Assembly (NCBI RefSeq): GCF_040939455.1 | Contig: NC_134110.1 | Coordinates: forward strand, 102,453,001-102,517,000 | DNA from: Microcebus murinus | Taxonomy: Eukaryota > Chordata > Mammalia > Primates > Cheirogaleidae | Direction: 5' to 3' | DNA: 64,000 nt | In this document: positions 1 through 12,560 of the stretch, in pieces | Layout of the letters: the number at the start of each line of letters is the position of its first letter | How positions within the stretch are numbered: position 1 is the first letter of the stretch | Notes under the pieces: model-generated | Databases searched by the model: none | The model's input: the letters and a program-made list of their open reading frames with translations, nothing else | What the model was told of the DNA's origin: nothing | Made by a program: the position numbers and the translations under genes

Positions 1-75
1 TATTTTTTTTTTATTATTTTGGCATATTATGGGGGTACAGATTTTAAGGTTTCAATAAATGCCCATTTCCCCCCC
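1..75 (-). mobile_element. L1 3' end, young lemur subfamily (cut by window edge)
   Basis: A T-rich run is followed by sequence nearly identical to 30026-30090 (ttggcatattatgggggtac and onward). It is therefore the 3' end of a LINE-1 in reverse orientation, with the poly(A) tail appearing as the T-run. It stops abruptly inside an Alu that continues at 76, so it probably inserted into that Alu. Confidence 0.7.
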
Positions 76-241
76 AGCTAATTTTTTCTACATAAGTTGG
101 CCAATTAATTTCTTTGTATTTATAGTAGAGATAGGGTCTCGCTCTTGCTCAGGCTGGTTTTGAACTCCTGACTTTGAGCGATCCGCCCGCCTAGGCCTCC
201 CAGAGTGCTAGGATTACAGGCATGAACCACCATGCCCGGCC
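76..241 (-). mobile_element. Alu SINE, left arm only (lemur type)
   Basis: This is the reverse complement of an Alu left monomer. The diagnostic lemur linker (agttggccaattaatttctt) lies near 97, and the sequence ends in the Alu 5' end (catgcccggcc) at 241. The right arm is not in the window, displaced or removed by the L1 piece at 1-75. Confidence 0.85.
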
Positions 242-1100
<859 letters not shown>

Positions 1101-1117
1101 TTAAAAAGTTAAAGCTA

Positions 1118-1451
1118 GGCCGGGCGCGGTGGCTCACGCCTGTAATCCTAGCTCTCTGGGAGGCCGAGGCGGGCGGATTGCTCAAGGTCAGGAGTTCAAA
1201 ACCAGCCTGAGCAAGAGCGAGACTCCGTCTCTACTATAAATAGAAAGAAACTAATTGGCCAACTGATATATATATATATAAAAAATTAGCCGGGCATGGT
1301 GGCGCATGCCTGTAGTCCCAGCTACTCGGGAGGCTGGGACAGAAGGATCGCTCGAGCCCAGGAGTTTGAGGTTGCTGTGAGCGAGGCTGACGCCACGGCA
1401 CTCACTCTAGCCTGGGCAACAAAGCGAGACTCTGTCTCAAAAAAAGAAAAA
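1118..1451 (+). mobile_element. Full-length lemur-type Alu with target-site duplication
   Basis: It starts at ggccgggcgcggtggctcac and has the lemur-specific linker with a TA repeat at about 1250-1283. The tail is A-rich. The 14-bp duplication aaaaagttaaagct flanks it at 1103-1116 and 1452-1465. Low divergence marks it as recent. The short frame at 1296-1481 is Alu translation, not a gene. Confidence 0.93.
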
Positions 1452-1465
1452 AAAAAGTTAAAGCT

Positions 1466-1880
1466 GTATAAAGCTGACTGATTAAAACTATGTTGAATGT
1501 ATAATCTAACATCTATATTTCCTGCCCAACACCTGCAGAATCAGGTGGATGGGGGTAGCACTCCAAGCTTGAATTTCTTCTTTCTAATCAGGCTTTGCCA
1601 TCAACAAGCCTAGTAGTGAGACTGTGTACATGGAAACTAAAGTTGTGTATAACTGCAAAGTATTGCCACCATGAAAGCAGCATGTGTCCTTGGACAATCC
1701 TAGCAGTGGTAATATGCACATTAAAACTTGTGCGCCTGGGTGGGCCATGGAGGGCACCCCAGGGTGTTGCAGCCTGAGCTGCCGCGCTCGTGGGTGGCAG
1801 GTGTCTGCGTAGGTGTGCCCAAAAGTGCGTCAGAATGCACTGCTGTGGATCCATCACCTTCTAAAGATGCATCATGACTT
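1466..1880. other. Intergenic DNA, nothing recognised
   Basis: This stretch is about 415 bp with average composition. It contains overlapping short open frames on both strands with no recognisable domain. I could not assign it to a repeat family. Confidence 0.5.
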
Positions 1881-1881
1881 A

Positions 1882-2335
1882 CCATGTTTCCCTGAAAATA
1901 ATACAGGGTCTTATATTTATTTTTCCTCAAGAAGACACCCTAGGGCTTATTTTCAGAGGATGTGTGTGTGTGTGTGTTTTAAGTACAGTACAACAATCTA
2001 CATTTATTCAAATATACTTAAATCATCTTCTTCTGGAACATCATCATAACTCTCCAAACCCCGAATTCCATCCTGAATTTCTTGCGACTCTATTTCCTTT
2101 AGAACCCTTGGCTCCAATCTCTCATGTCCAGCAACAGAGCTGTCACGGGGCAGATGAGAAGGGCTGCTGGTCTTCTTTACTGCTCCGTGACGAAATGCAC
2201 GGGTTGTGCAGATATGCTGCGTAGCCACGCCCATCACTAGGTCTTATTTTCAGGGTAGGGCTTCTATTGCGCAAATGCTTAGAAATCGTGCTAGGGCTTA
2301 TTTTATGGGTAGGTCTTATTTTCAGGGAAACACGG
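1882..2335 (-). mobile_element. DNA transposon with terminal inverted repeats and TA target site (Tc1/mariner-like)
   Basis: This 454-bp element is bounded by TA at 1880-1881 and 2336-2337. The left end reads CCATGTTTCCCTGAAAATAA and the reverse complement of the right end reads CCGTGTTTCCCTGAAAATAA; the first 23 bases differ at two sites. Further copies of the motif (ttattttcaggg, agggcttatttt) lie just inside both ends. Between them is a 77-codon minus-strand frame (2004-2237) with an acidic C-terminus (EEDDLSIFE), possibly the tail of a decayed transposase. A TA target fits Tc1/mariner-type elements better than piggyBac, which uses TTAA. The family name is not known to me. Confidence 0.75.
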
Positions 2336-2337
2336 TA

Positions 2338-3120
2338 TCTCCACATCTGCACACTGAAGGATGCAACATTTTGATTAACCTGCTTGAGGAATGTCATAAA
2401 ACTGTAAGAGCTCAGAAAAATGACAGTAAAGCCAAAATGAAACTTAGGTATAACACCCTGATGTGAAATGTTATCTCCATTAATGGAGATGTTATCTCCA
2501 TTAATGATGATGTTTTAGTAATGGGGTCTGGTCTTAGGAAAGATTAACAATTGATGTGGGTAATGTTACAGAAGCCATCTCCTTTTATGATTAGTAAAAA
2601 TCAAGCATGGGAGTTTGTTAGGGAACTTCTGAAATGGTATATAATAGTTGGAATCCATGTTCTTAAGTAAAATGCTTTCCCTTTTCTAATTATAGGGTGC
2701 TAGAACAATTATATTCAGCTCTGACTCTTCTGATCATAGTGGAATTATTGTGAGATTATTTGCTTTCTGATGGCTACCATTCTGTGTTTAATGGTAATGG
2801 AAACATTTTATGTAATTAGATGTTAATTATATTTGATTTCTAATTGGCCTAATCTGATGTATTTACTTACTTGTTAATGGAATGGACATAAATCCATGGT
2901 TGAAACACAAATAGAAAATGAGCCCATATTTGGAATGCATTAAATCAATTTGATATTTAAAAACAAAAACTGGTGGCCTAGCAATAATGGAAAACAAGCA
3001 AGTAGGTCTAATGACTGTTAAATTAGGATTATAATAATGCTCCCCAGCCCTAAATGTTTCTCTAGTTGCTCAGATGATTCCTGAAAATCCTGTAGGAGAA
3101 CATAGGATTCTTATTAAAAT
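2338..3120. other. AT-rich intergenic DNA with a palindromic tandem repeat
   Basis: I see no gene or known repeat family. At 2471-2512 a 21-bp unit (ttatctccattaatggagatg) occurs twice, and the first copy contains an 18-bp perfect palindrome at 2473-2490. The remainder is plain AT-rich sequence. Confidence 0.5.
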
Positions 3121-3135
3121 AAAAATGATGGTGTT

Positions 3136-3466
<331 letters not shown>

Positions 3467-3481
3467 AAAAATGATAGTGTA

Positions 3482-4014
3482 AAATACAAATATTTTTACT
3501 AAAATCTGTAATTGTGCTTATTTCCTTTAAGAGCCCCAAATTGAAAGATGGGTGAGAAGGGAAAGAGAAGGGGGAAAAAATAGAAACCAACACTGGGGAC
3601 CATAAAAACTACTTTCTGTTACATAATTTTACTAAAAGCTTGGCCTGTGAAAAGTATTCCATCAGAAACAACAAAGGGGAGAGAATTTAGGGTGCTGAGT
3701 TGGAGAGACCAAAGCAGCAAATCTGGGGAGACCAGATGTGGCCAAACACCGAGGTCCCCTCAGCAGAAAGAGCGAAAAGCACTTGTGGGCTCTAAACTGC
3801 ATTCCAAGGCCTCAGTTTCCCAGAGATGGAAACCACAGGAGTGTTTTCTCACTACCTAAGGCCTTTCCTTGTATGAGAGCCCTGTGAATATGTATGCGAA
3901 GCTACTCATGATTTATTTAATGTGGAGGGAAGGAAAGAAAAAACAGATTTTCTTACAACAGTTGGATAAGTGTAAACTGTAGAAGCAAACCTGAAAAACC
4001 CTAAATATCAATAA
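3482..4014. other. Intergenic DNA, nothing recognised
   Basis: This is A-rich, ordinary sequence. The plus-strand frame at 3647-3859 (70 residues) shows no domain or family similarity that I can recognise and I treat it as chance. Confidence 0.5.
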
Positions 4015-4250
4015 TAAACCAGGTAAATGGTATGACATCCATGTGGATAGACTTATGTTCTATATAATGGAATACTACAAAGGCATTAAAAGAAATATAA
4101 TAAAATCTATGTCTACTGACATCATACATATTTATAAGCTTTAAAAAACATCTGGAAGAGTATATATCAGTGACTCCCTCTCATGGGAATAATTTGGGAC
4201 AGGTAAGAAAAGAATTTGATTCTTTTATATAATTTCCTTTTTATTTTTAA
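4015..4250 (+). mobile_element. Old L1 3'-region fragment
   Basis: The run with tacatccatgtggatag-like, ataatggaatactacaaagg and cattaaaag motifs follows the conserved end of L1 ORF2 and start of the 3' UTR in ancient mammalian L1 families. It is very diverged and the boundaries are approximate. Confidence 0.5.
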
Positions 4251-4654
4251 CAAGATCTTTGTTATGATAAATATTATTTCAAGAATAACATCAAGATTGT
4301 CATTCTTGTAAAGATGATTGTTTTTAGAAACTGTTTCATTATTGCCATGTGTAATTAACCATGAAAGACATCTCTGAGAATAAAGATGCCTTGGCATTGA
4401 CAATTTAACAATGGAGAAAAAGACAGATACCCAAATAACTTCAGAAAGGCAGACCAGAAGGACCACAGGAAAGGTTTGTAGTTCTATGAAGGTTCAGAGG
4501 ACAAAGAATCACAGCCAGTTGGGTAGACCAGAAAAATTTTCCAAAATTGATAGTCCTTTGGCAGGAAGGTGAGAGGAAAAATTCCAGGAAAAGTATGTCT
4601 GAGTAAAGGTACAGAACTAGAAAGGGGAAGAGTATTTCTAGAACTAATAATAGC

Positions 4655-4860
4655 AGACAGTATTTGTTGAGTACTTAGTACTTGCCAGGCATTGTTTTCA
4701 GCTCTTTGCAAATATGATTTCACAATACGCTTACAAGTAGGCAGTATGGTTTTCATTTTAGAGATAAAGAAACTGAGGCAAAGAAAAGTTGAGGTCTTTG
4801 CTCAAGATCACCCTGCAGGTAAGAGGCATTGGCAGGATCCATGGCCAGTTGAGCCTTTTG
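4655..4860 (-). repeat. MIR SINE
   Basis: This is the reverse complement of the MIR consensus order: tgccaggcattgttttcagc, then attttagagataaagaaact, gaggcaaagaaaagttgagg, and a tcaccctgcaggtaag segment. It is an old mammal-wide SINE with no function implied. Confidence 0.75.
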
Positions 4861-5149
4861 TCTCTTGCCTCGTGTAGGTTGGGAGCACAGTTTGAATGGC
4901 CTAAATGGCTACCCAAGGACACTTTCAGGCAGAGTAGGTAGCAAGGCATTATTTGATCCAGATGAGAAGTCATGAGAAAAATGAAGCTTTCATCATCTAC
5001 TGTATAGCTCTAAAGTCTAGCTCTGTGGGAGGCCACAATTCTTCATGCCTCTCTCCCTCCACGTAGAAGAGGAGCCACCTCTCCTGGTGAGTTGAGGTGC
5101 TCTGCTTTCCCCCCAGCTGCGACCATCCTTAAAAATTGTCCAATTGCCT

Positions 5150-5285
5150 TACTTTATTTTTCTTAACATTTTAGAGATGGGTGTTTTGCTATGTTGCCTA
5201 GACTGGTCTTGAACTCCTGGGCTCAGGCTGTCCTTCTGCCTCAGCCTCCCATGTTACCCGCACATACTGCCACACCTGGCTTTTA
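5150..5285 (-). mobile_element. Alu monomer (reverse)
   Basis: Reverse-complement Alu monomer: tttagagatgggtgttttgc, then ctggtcttgaactcctgggc, ctgcctcagcctccc and a cacacctggc end. Only one arm is present, as in the fossil free monomers or an old truncated Alu. Confidence 0.7.
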
Positions 5286-5289
5286 ATTG

Positions 5290-5860
5290 CCTTTTCTTTT
5301 TGTGAACAGATAATTCATATGGTTCGAAACTCAAATGATTCAAGAGTATGCAGTGGAAAGTTTCTTTTACGCACATGTGCTGAAAACATTTAGTGTCTCT
5401 TCCTGAACGTAACCAGTGCTTCTTGTCCCTCGGTATTCTTCCAGAAGTATCTTAGAGATAATTACATAGAATGTATGTATAAAGAGATTACTTATTATTT
5501 TATCCTAGATGCACGGGATGTATGGGCCATAACTTATTTAATGTGTCCTCTATTAATGGACAATCCATCTTTTACTATTACAAACAATATTGTAGTATTT
5601 ATCAGACTTGTAAGAACAGAACAGATACCACACTTGATCTTAGCCAAAAGGCAAAGAAGCGATAGTAGCATTTATACTTGTTCATATGTAATTTTCCACA
5701 CTTGCAGGTATATCTATAGAACAAATTAGAATTGACAGTTTACTAATTATAATACAAATTGTAACCAGTTGCCCTCTCTTGAGGTTGTGGTAATCTATAC
5801 TCCCACAAATAAATAAGTGCCCATTTTCTTAAACCCCTTTTAATACTGCATACTATTCAA
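5290..5860 (-). mobile_element. Old L1 fragment split by a U2 snRNA insertion
   Basis: The order catatggttcgaaactcaaa, ttcttccagaagtatctta, tctattaatggacaatccat, then ttactattacaaacaatatt matches the reverse strand of ancient L1 3' regions (compare 'gctattacaaacaatgctgc'). A U2-derived piece interrupts it at about 5611-5663. It is highly diverged. Confidence 0.5.
5611..5663 (-). pseudogene. U2 snRNA 5'-end retropseudogene fragment
   Basis: Read on the minus strand from 5663 the sequence is atcgcttctttgccttttgg, then ctaagatcaagtgtggtatc and tgttctgttctta. This is the 5' end of spliceosomal U2 snRNA, including the segment that pairs with the intron branch point (in U2, GUGUAGUA). It ends after about 45-48 nt and has a 5-nt duplication (aacag) and several substitutions. 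The flanks agtatttatcagacttg and agcatttatacttg look like a decayed target duplication. It lacks the rest of U2 and is a dead copy. Confidence 0.85.
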
Positions 5861-5869
5861 TGTGCCAAA

Positions 5870-7426
5870 GTTTTACTTAAATGTTTTTTAGACCCATATA
5901 AATACATGTAGCTCTAGTTCATGCATTTTTAATTACCGGGTACTATTAACTATGTAAATTTACTTACTCACACACCTACTGATGGAAAATTAGGTTCATC
6001 TTTGACACTGTGTGTGGGTGTCCTGCTTGGACATTCGCTTTAAACGCAATTCCGTTTTAAGAACTCTGTGTCAAGCCCTGGTATATAGAGATGAACAAGA
6101 CATGTTCTCTGTTCCAGAGATATACAGTGCTTGGGACAAACAGAAAGGGTCAGGTGGCTCTGAGGGGAGAGAGCTACACTGCACATATACAAACAAACTG
6201 GGGGGCAATATGGGGAGAATGGACAAAGCACCTTGTCAGAGTGCATGGTCCATGACAGATGTAACTGTAATTGATATTTCTCACTACTAATTGCAGTGTC
6301 TAAGGGAAAACAAAGTTCTTGAATACCTGGTAAATCCAACCCCAGTCCTGGGCTGTCAGATCAAGACCCTAGGTAAATGGATTAGTTTGGGAAGAATAGC
6401 ATCTTACTGCTTTTAAACTCTGGCCACTTTTTTGGTTTTCATAACTTTAATAAATAGTGTCAGTCATTTAGTAAGTCAAGGAAACTGCATGTCCAGTCTA
6501 ATTTTTCTACTTATAAATGTAAACAGTACATTAGTCATCTTTTGAATTGCAGAGAAACTCCCGGCTTGCTAATGGCCACCACACCCTGTCTATATTTACA
6601 CTGAGTTAAGAATAAACCTTGCTTTGTTGTTAAAATAACCTACCAATTATTTAAAGCTCAAGTTCAAGTTATATACTGTATTCTGATTCCCCAGTTGGTT
6701 GTCATAGCAACTTACATGTAAAAACTGCATAATATCAACTATCCACGGGTGGCATGTTTTGGCATGGGACATTACTTAATATTTGGGTAATGATGCATTT
6801 TGTGGCTGAGGGGAAAGAGCACTTAATGTTGTTGATTTTATTGAGACCATTCTTAGAAAATCCAAGGCAAAATGGCACACATACTTCCTCTGGCATTTAC
6901 CTTTCTAACATAGGAATGGAATTCACTCCAAAACTTTTATAATCATAGATATGAAAGAACATTTTGTATTTTCATAGATGTCAGTTTTATTTTTCTCCTA
7001 CCTCATGTTTTAGATTAGACTTTATTTTAATGATTCAATTTCCTCTTATTATTTACGTGTCTTGTAAATTAAAGTTCTGCACCAAAGATTTCATGGAGAA
7101 AGCCATTTTTGGACAATTTTTCTTGGCACCAACTTCATGTTGACTAAGTAAGCTACAAATTTAATACATTATGCATTCAACAAGGGTTAATTACATGCTC
7201 TGAATGCATAGCACAAAGACTAGGCATCTACTGGATAGGTGCAAGTACTTATATCTAAAAAGATTACTCTTAAACTATATACATGTAATGATTGTTTCAT
7301 AATTTAAAACAGTAGTCTTGCCATGAAGTATACTGATGTTTGAAAAAGGAATTCATGTAAGAGCTATCAGAAGTGTACAACTTTATAAAGTCACTTGTCA
7401 CAGTATGTAAATAATATGTCATTATA
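5870..7426. other. AT-rich intergenic DNA, one ancient repeat-like patch
   Basis: I see no gene. At about 6060-6260 the sequence tcaagccctggtatatagag ... gaacaagacatgttctctg resembles an abundant mammal-wide repeat whose typical text is 'gccaggcactg ... gatgaacaagac'. I cannot name the family with confidence. The two short frames over it (6012-6290 plus, 6040-6339 minus) are not convincing proteins. Confidence 0.45.
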
Positions 7427-8050
7427 TTGTTTTTTTTTGTTGTTGTTGTTTTTTTACTCAAGGATATTATGGGGGGGGTGGTGAACATTTTGGTTACATG
7501 TAATGCGTTTGCCTCGTCCAAGCCCAGGCTTCAAGCATGCCCTTCCCCCATAACAGTGTGCTCCACTTCCATTAGTTGTGGCTTTATCCCCCCACCCTCA
7601 CCTGACTGGCACTCAGTGAGTATTACTACCGTGTGAACACCTTCATGTTAATCAGTTAGTACTAATTTGATGGTGAGTATATGTGGTGCATGTTTTTCCA
7701 TCCTTGTGCTACCTCACTTCAAAGGATGGGGTCAATCTCTATCCAGGATAATACAAGAGGTGCTAGATCACCATTGTTTTTTGTGGCTGAGTAGAATTCT
7801 ATACACCACATTTTATTAATCCACTCATGTATTGATGGGCACTTGGCTTGTTTCCACATCTTTGCAATTGTGAATTGTGCTGCTATAAACATTCTAGTGC
7901 AGGTGTCTTTGTTATAGAATGTCTTTTTTTTCCTTTGGGTAGATGCCTAATAGTGGGATTGCTGGATCAAATGGTATTTCTATTTTTAGCTCTTTTAGGT
8001 ATCTCCAAATTACTTTCCACAGGGGATGTACTAATTTGCAGTCCTATTAT
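7427..8050 (-). mobile_element. L1 3' end, 5'-truncated, minus strand
   Basis: A T/G-rich start is followed by the typical reverse-strand L1 order: ggatattatgggggg (3' UTR), tcttcaagcatgccc-type text, then tgtggctgagtagaattcta, tgatgggcacttggcttg, tttgcaattgtgaattgtgc, and gattgctggatcaaatggta. It covers the L1 3' UTR and the end of ORF2. Open frames inside are broken. Confidence 0.85.
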
Positions 8051-9395
8051 CGTTTGGTTTTTGAAAGTACAAAAATCAGCTCAGGACTGACATAGCAAAA
8101 AAATCTGCCAAAAAGTTATACATGCTATTGATAATTTTAAATAGAATTTAAAGGGGAAATCCCAATTAATTGAGATTAATTGAGCTTGAGCTTTAGTTTC
8201 CTGATGTAAAATGGCACTTTGTTGTGATAAAGAAGGTATGTAAAGCGCCTAGCCTAATACATCATCCATACTCAATTATGTTAGCTCCCTACTTTGCCAA
8301 CCCCCGAATCCTCTGTAGCAACCTTAAGAATAATTTTGGGCCTCTGCGAGTATGTAGATCAGGCCAAGGCACAGCTAAAGCTACAGAGCAGTTGAAGAAC
8401 TAAGAGTGGTCATTTATTTGCAACTTATCTTTCAAATGTGTGGTAAGAACAGATGATAATTTATAAATCTTAGCCTACTGTCCAAAAACACAAAGAAATA
8501 AAATCAAAACATAAAAAAATGCAATTCATTAATCTACTCATTTCAGAAGTCATCAAGTTTGCCTTCTGGTCTCACCCTCTCATTTCTGTTTCTCACCTTA
8601 AATTCCTGGACCCCTATCATTCTGCCTGCCTCATCCTTTTATTCTTTTTCATCTTTGTGTACTTTATCTTCTCTTTCTCTGAATCAGTGGCATGCCTAGC
8701 ACATTTGACACTTGGTACAGATTATTTTTAGCACCTTCACCCTCTAAGGGAAAAAATTATTTTTAATACTCATGAGATGAAATGAAAAATAATGTAGACC
8801 AGAAGGAAATGAAGATATTGAAAAGTATTTTATTGGTCTTCATTTATATAATTATACCATTAAAACTTTATCAAATGAAAATTTAAATTAAATATTATAG
8901 GACAAAAACGGGAACAAGTGATATGTTAATATTTTAAATTACATTAGTGTGTTTATTGAAAAAAAGTGGGGAAGGGACATGAGGAAATGCTTAGGAAGAA
9001 GCCTGTAAAGTTCAGAGAGTGATCTGCACATAGAATGATAGAATCGAAGTCGTTCAATTTCTGTTTTGACAACTTTAACAATCATGGTGCTATTATAGCA
9101 TATTTTGGATCTGTTGTTTACAGCCGAAATTTATAGTATCACAGGCATTGGAGGCATAAGCTGCACAAAACAAGCCGGAACAATTTAGAACTGTTAAGAA
9201 GGTACTCTGAACACCAGAACATGTAAAGCTTAGTCCTTGTGTGTTGGGGGCTGACCGAGAGTTCCGTCGAATTAACTTTCTCATGGAATACAATGTTTAT
9301 TGAAAGGTAAATAACAAAAATGTGCTAATTTGAGGCTTTCACATGTTATTAAAATTCAGTAGAAAAACACAGCATTTATTTAGTTAGAGCTTAAA
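8051..9395. other. Intergenic DNA with one MIR fragment
   Basis: About 8190-8290 (gagctttagtttcctgatgt, then gtaaagcgcctagcctaata) fits the 3' half of a plus-strand MIR. I recognise nothing else. Frames at 8519-8731 and 9093-9293 have no family resemblance. Confidence 0.5.
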
Positions 9396-9397
9396 TC

Positions 9398-9605
9398 AGT
9401 ACTTCTTAACCTTGGCAATTTTGCCTCTTAGGGGACATTTGGCAATGTCTGGAGATAGTTTTGGTTGATACAGTTGGGGGCAAAGGAGTGCTATTGAAAC
9501 CTTGTGTATAGAAGCAAGAAATGCAGCTAAATATCCTAAGATGCACAGGACAGCTAGCTTCCCACAAGAACAAATTGCTTGGCTGAAGGTGACAATAGAA
9601 AGAGA
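9398..9605 (+). mobile_element. hAT-like nonautonomous DNA transposon, copy 1
   Basis: The text acttcttaaccttggcaatt, ggggacatttggcaatgtct, ggagatagttttggttgata and cctaagatgcacaggacagc matches a common mammalian MER-type element whose ends read cagtggttctcaacc, the style of hAT-Charlie terminal repeats. A second copy in the same orientation lies at 15310-15512. The exact family name is not certain. Confidence 0.65.
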
Positions 9606-9612
9606 AACTCTG

Positions 9613-9718
9613 GCTGGGCATGGTGGCCTACATCTGTAGTCCCAGCTATTTGCAAGGCTGAGGCGTGAGGATCACTTGAGCTCGGGAATAGTAAGACCTC
9701 ATCTAAATAAATAAATAA
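9613..9718 (+). mobile_element. Alu monomer
   Basis: A single Alu arm (ggctgggcatggtggcctac to a taaataaataaataagag tail). Flanking agagaaactc and aagagactcc may be a decayed target duplication. Confidence 0.7.
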
Positions 9719-11208
9719 GAGACTCCCTGACTTGGACTAACAAGATCTTGGGGAGGAAGAGGAGTAATTTTTCAATGACATTGTTTAGGATTAATGGCAC
9801 ATGGTGATAATAAAAGCAGACTGGTTGTATATTGTTTCTATTAGTGTTTGTTAAAGGATAAAAATATAGACATTATACCTTCTAATTGCCCACAGCCAGG
9901 GGTAACTACGCCCACAGCCCACCCCATTTGGCTGTCATTCATTACTCCACTAGATTTCTCCTTCTAAAGGACTGCCACTTCAGTGTTAAATGAACCAGAG
10001 CTTAGCAACAGGTGATTGATGTGGCTATTCTCTTGGTTCATTTCCTGGTTTTCTCATTTTTGAAAACATAATTTAAAAATTTTAAATAACAGCTTTATTG
10101 AAATATGCATACCAAAAATTCAGCATTTTAAAGTGTACAATTCAGTGGTTTTCAGTATATTCATAAGGTTGTGAAACCATCACCACTATCTAATTTAAGA
10201 ACATTTTCATCATCCTCAAAAGAAACCTCATGCCCATTGGCAGTCATATCCTATTTGCCCTTCCTTCTTCCAATCCCTGACAACCACGAATCTATTTTCT
10301 GTCTGTGAATTTGCCTATTCTGGACATTTTATGTAAGAGTAAACATAACCTATGTGGCCTCTGTAACTGGCTTTTGCATGGATCATCCATGTTGTAGCAT
10401 GTAACAGTACTTGGCTTCTTTTTATTGCTAGGTAATATTCCCCTGTATGGATAGACCACATTTGGTTTATCCTTTCATCAGTTGATATTTGGGTTGCTTC
10501 CACTTTGGCTACTAAGACTGCTTCTCTGAACACTTTTGCCCACATTTTTGTGTGGACATTGTTTTTTAATTCCTTGGGTATGTATCTAGGAGGGAATTGC
10601 TGGATCACCTAGTAACTGTTTAATGTTTCAGAAACTGAAATTCTTTTATCACATATACTTTATTGTTTGGATATACATTTTGGTTATTCTTTCATTAACT
10701 GAAGGACATTTGGATTGTTTAGCTGTTATAAATAATGCTGTATGAATATTTGTGTATAAGTGTTTTGGTGACATATGTTTTCATTTCTCTAGGAGTAGAA
10801 ATGCTGGGCCATGTAGCAATTCTGTATTTAACCTTTTGAGAAATGGCCAAACTCTTTTCCAAAGTGACTACAACATTTTACGATCCCACCAACAATATAT
10901 TAGGGCCCCATTTTCTCCATCTTTGTCAACACTTGCTATTGTCTCTTTTATTTTAGCCACCCTAGTGGATATGCAGTGGTATCTCATTGTGATTTTGATT
11001 TGCACTTCCCTAATGACTAATGAAATTGAACATTTTTTCATGTACTTATTGGCTATCTGTATTTCTCTGTAGAAATGTCTATTCAAATTGTTAGGTCATT
11101 TAAAAATTGGGTTGTCTTTTTATTGTTGAGTTGTAAGAGTTCTTTATAGGTACTGGATACTTTTGATCTGCAAGTATTTTCTCACATTCTATGTTTTGTC
11201 TGTTCACT

Positions 11209-11565
<357 letters not shown>

Positions 11566-12197
11566 TGAAGCAGAAGCTTTTAATTTTGATGAGATCTAAT
11601 TTATCTAATTTTGTGTTTGTTGACTGTGCTTTTGGTGTCATATTGTGTAATCCAAAATCTCAAAGATTTACTCCTGTGTTTTCTTCTATTAATTGTGTAG
11701 TTTTAGCTATAAATGTTTTTGAGCCAGTTTGAGTTAATTTTTGCATATGGTATGAGGTAAGAGAGCCACTTCATTCTTTTGCATGTGGATATCCAATTTT
11801 CCCAACACCATTCTTCCTCCATTAAAATATCTTGGTGCCCTTGTTGAAAAATAATTGACCTTAAATTAAGTTTATATCTGGACTCTTAATTCTATCCCAT
11901 CTGTCTAATCTTATGCTAGTACCACACTATTGTGATTATTGTAGATTTGTAGTAAGTTTGAAATTGGGAAATGTGAACATTGCACAGATGTTCTTTTTTA
12001 AGATTTTGGCTATACTGGGTCCCTTCTATTCTCATATGAATTTTAGGATGAGCATGCCTGTCCGCTAAAAAGCCACCTGGGATTTTGGTAGGGCTTTGTT
12101 TGACTCTGTAGATCAATTTGGAAAGTATTTTTTGGATCAGTCTTCTGATCCTAAAAAGGGAATCTTTAATTTCTTTCAACAATTTTGCACAGTTCTT

Positions 12198-12499
12198 AGT
12201 GTACAGAGTCTCACTCTGTTGCCCTGGCTAGAGTGCCATGGCGTCAGCCTAGCTCACCTCAAACTCCTGGACTCAATCAATTCTTCTGTCTCAGCCTCCC
12301 AGCAGCTGGGTCTACAGGCATTGCCACCATGCCAAGCTAACATATTTTTAGTTGTCCAGCTAATTTCTTTCTATTTTTTTAGTAGAGACAGGGTCTCACT
12401 CTTGCTCAGGCTGGTCTCCAACTCCTGAGCTCCAATGATTCTCCCGCCTCAGCACTCCCAGAGTACTAAGATTACAGGCATGAGCCACCACACCTGGCC
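12198..12499 (-). mobile_element. Alu SINE in L1
   Basis: Reverse-complement Alu, dimeric, with a short linker (tttttagttgtccagctaat) near 12350 and the 5' end cacacctggcc at 12499. It is more diverged than the lemur-type copies. The host L1 resumes immediately after it. Confidence 0.85.
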
Positions 12500-12560
12500 T
12501 CAACTGCATTTTAATTGCTCATTGATATTGCATAGAAATACAATAAGATGTTTTTAAGTA

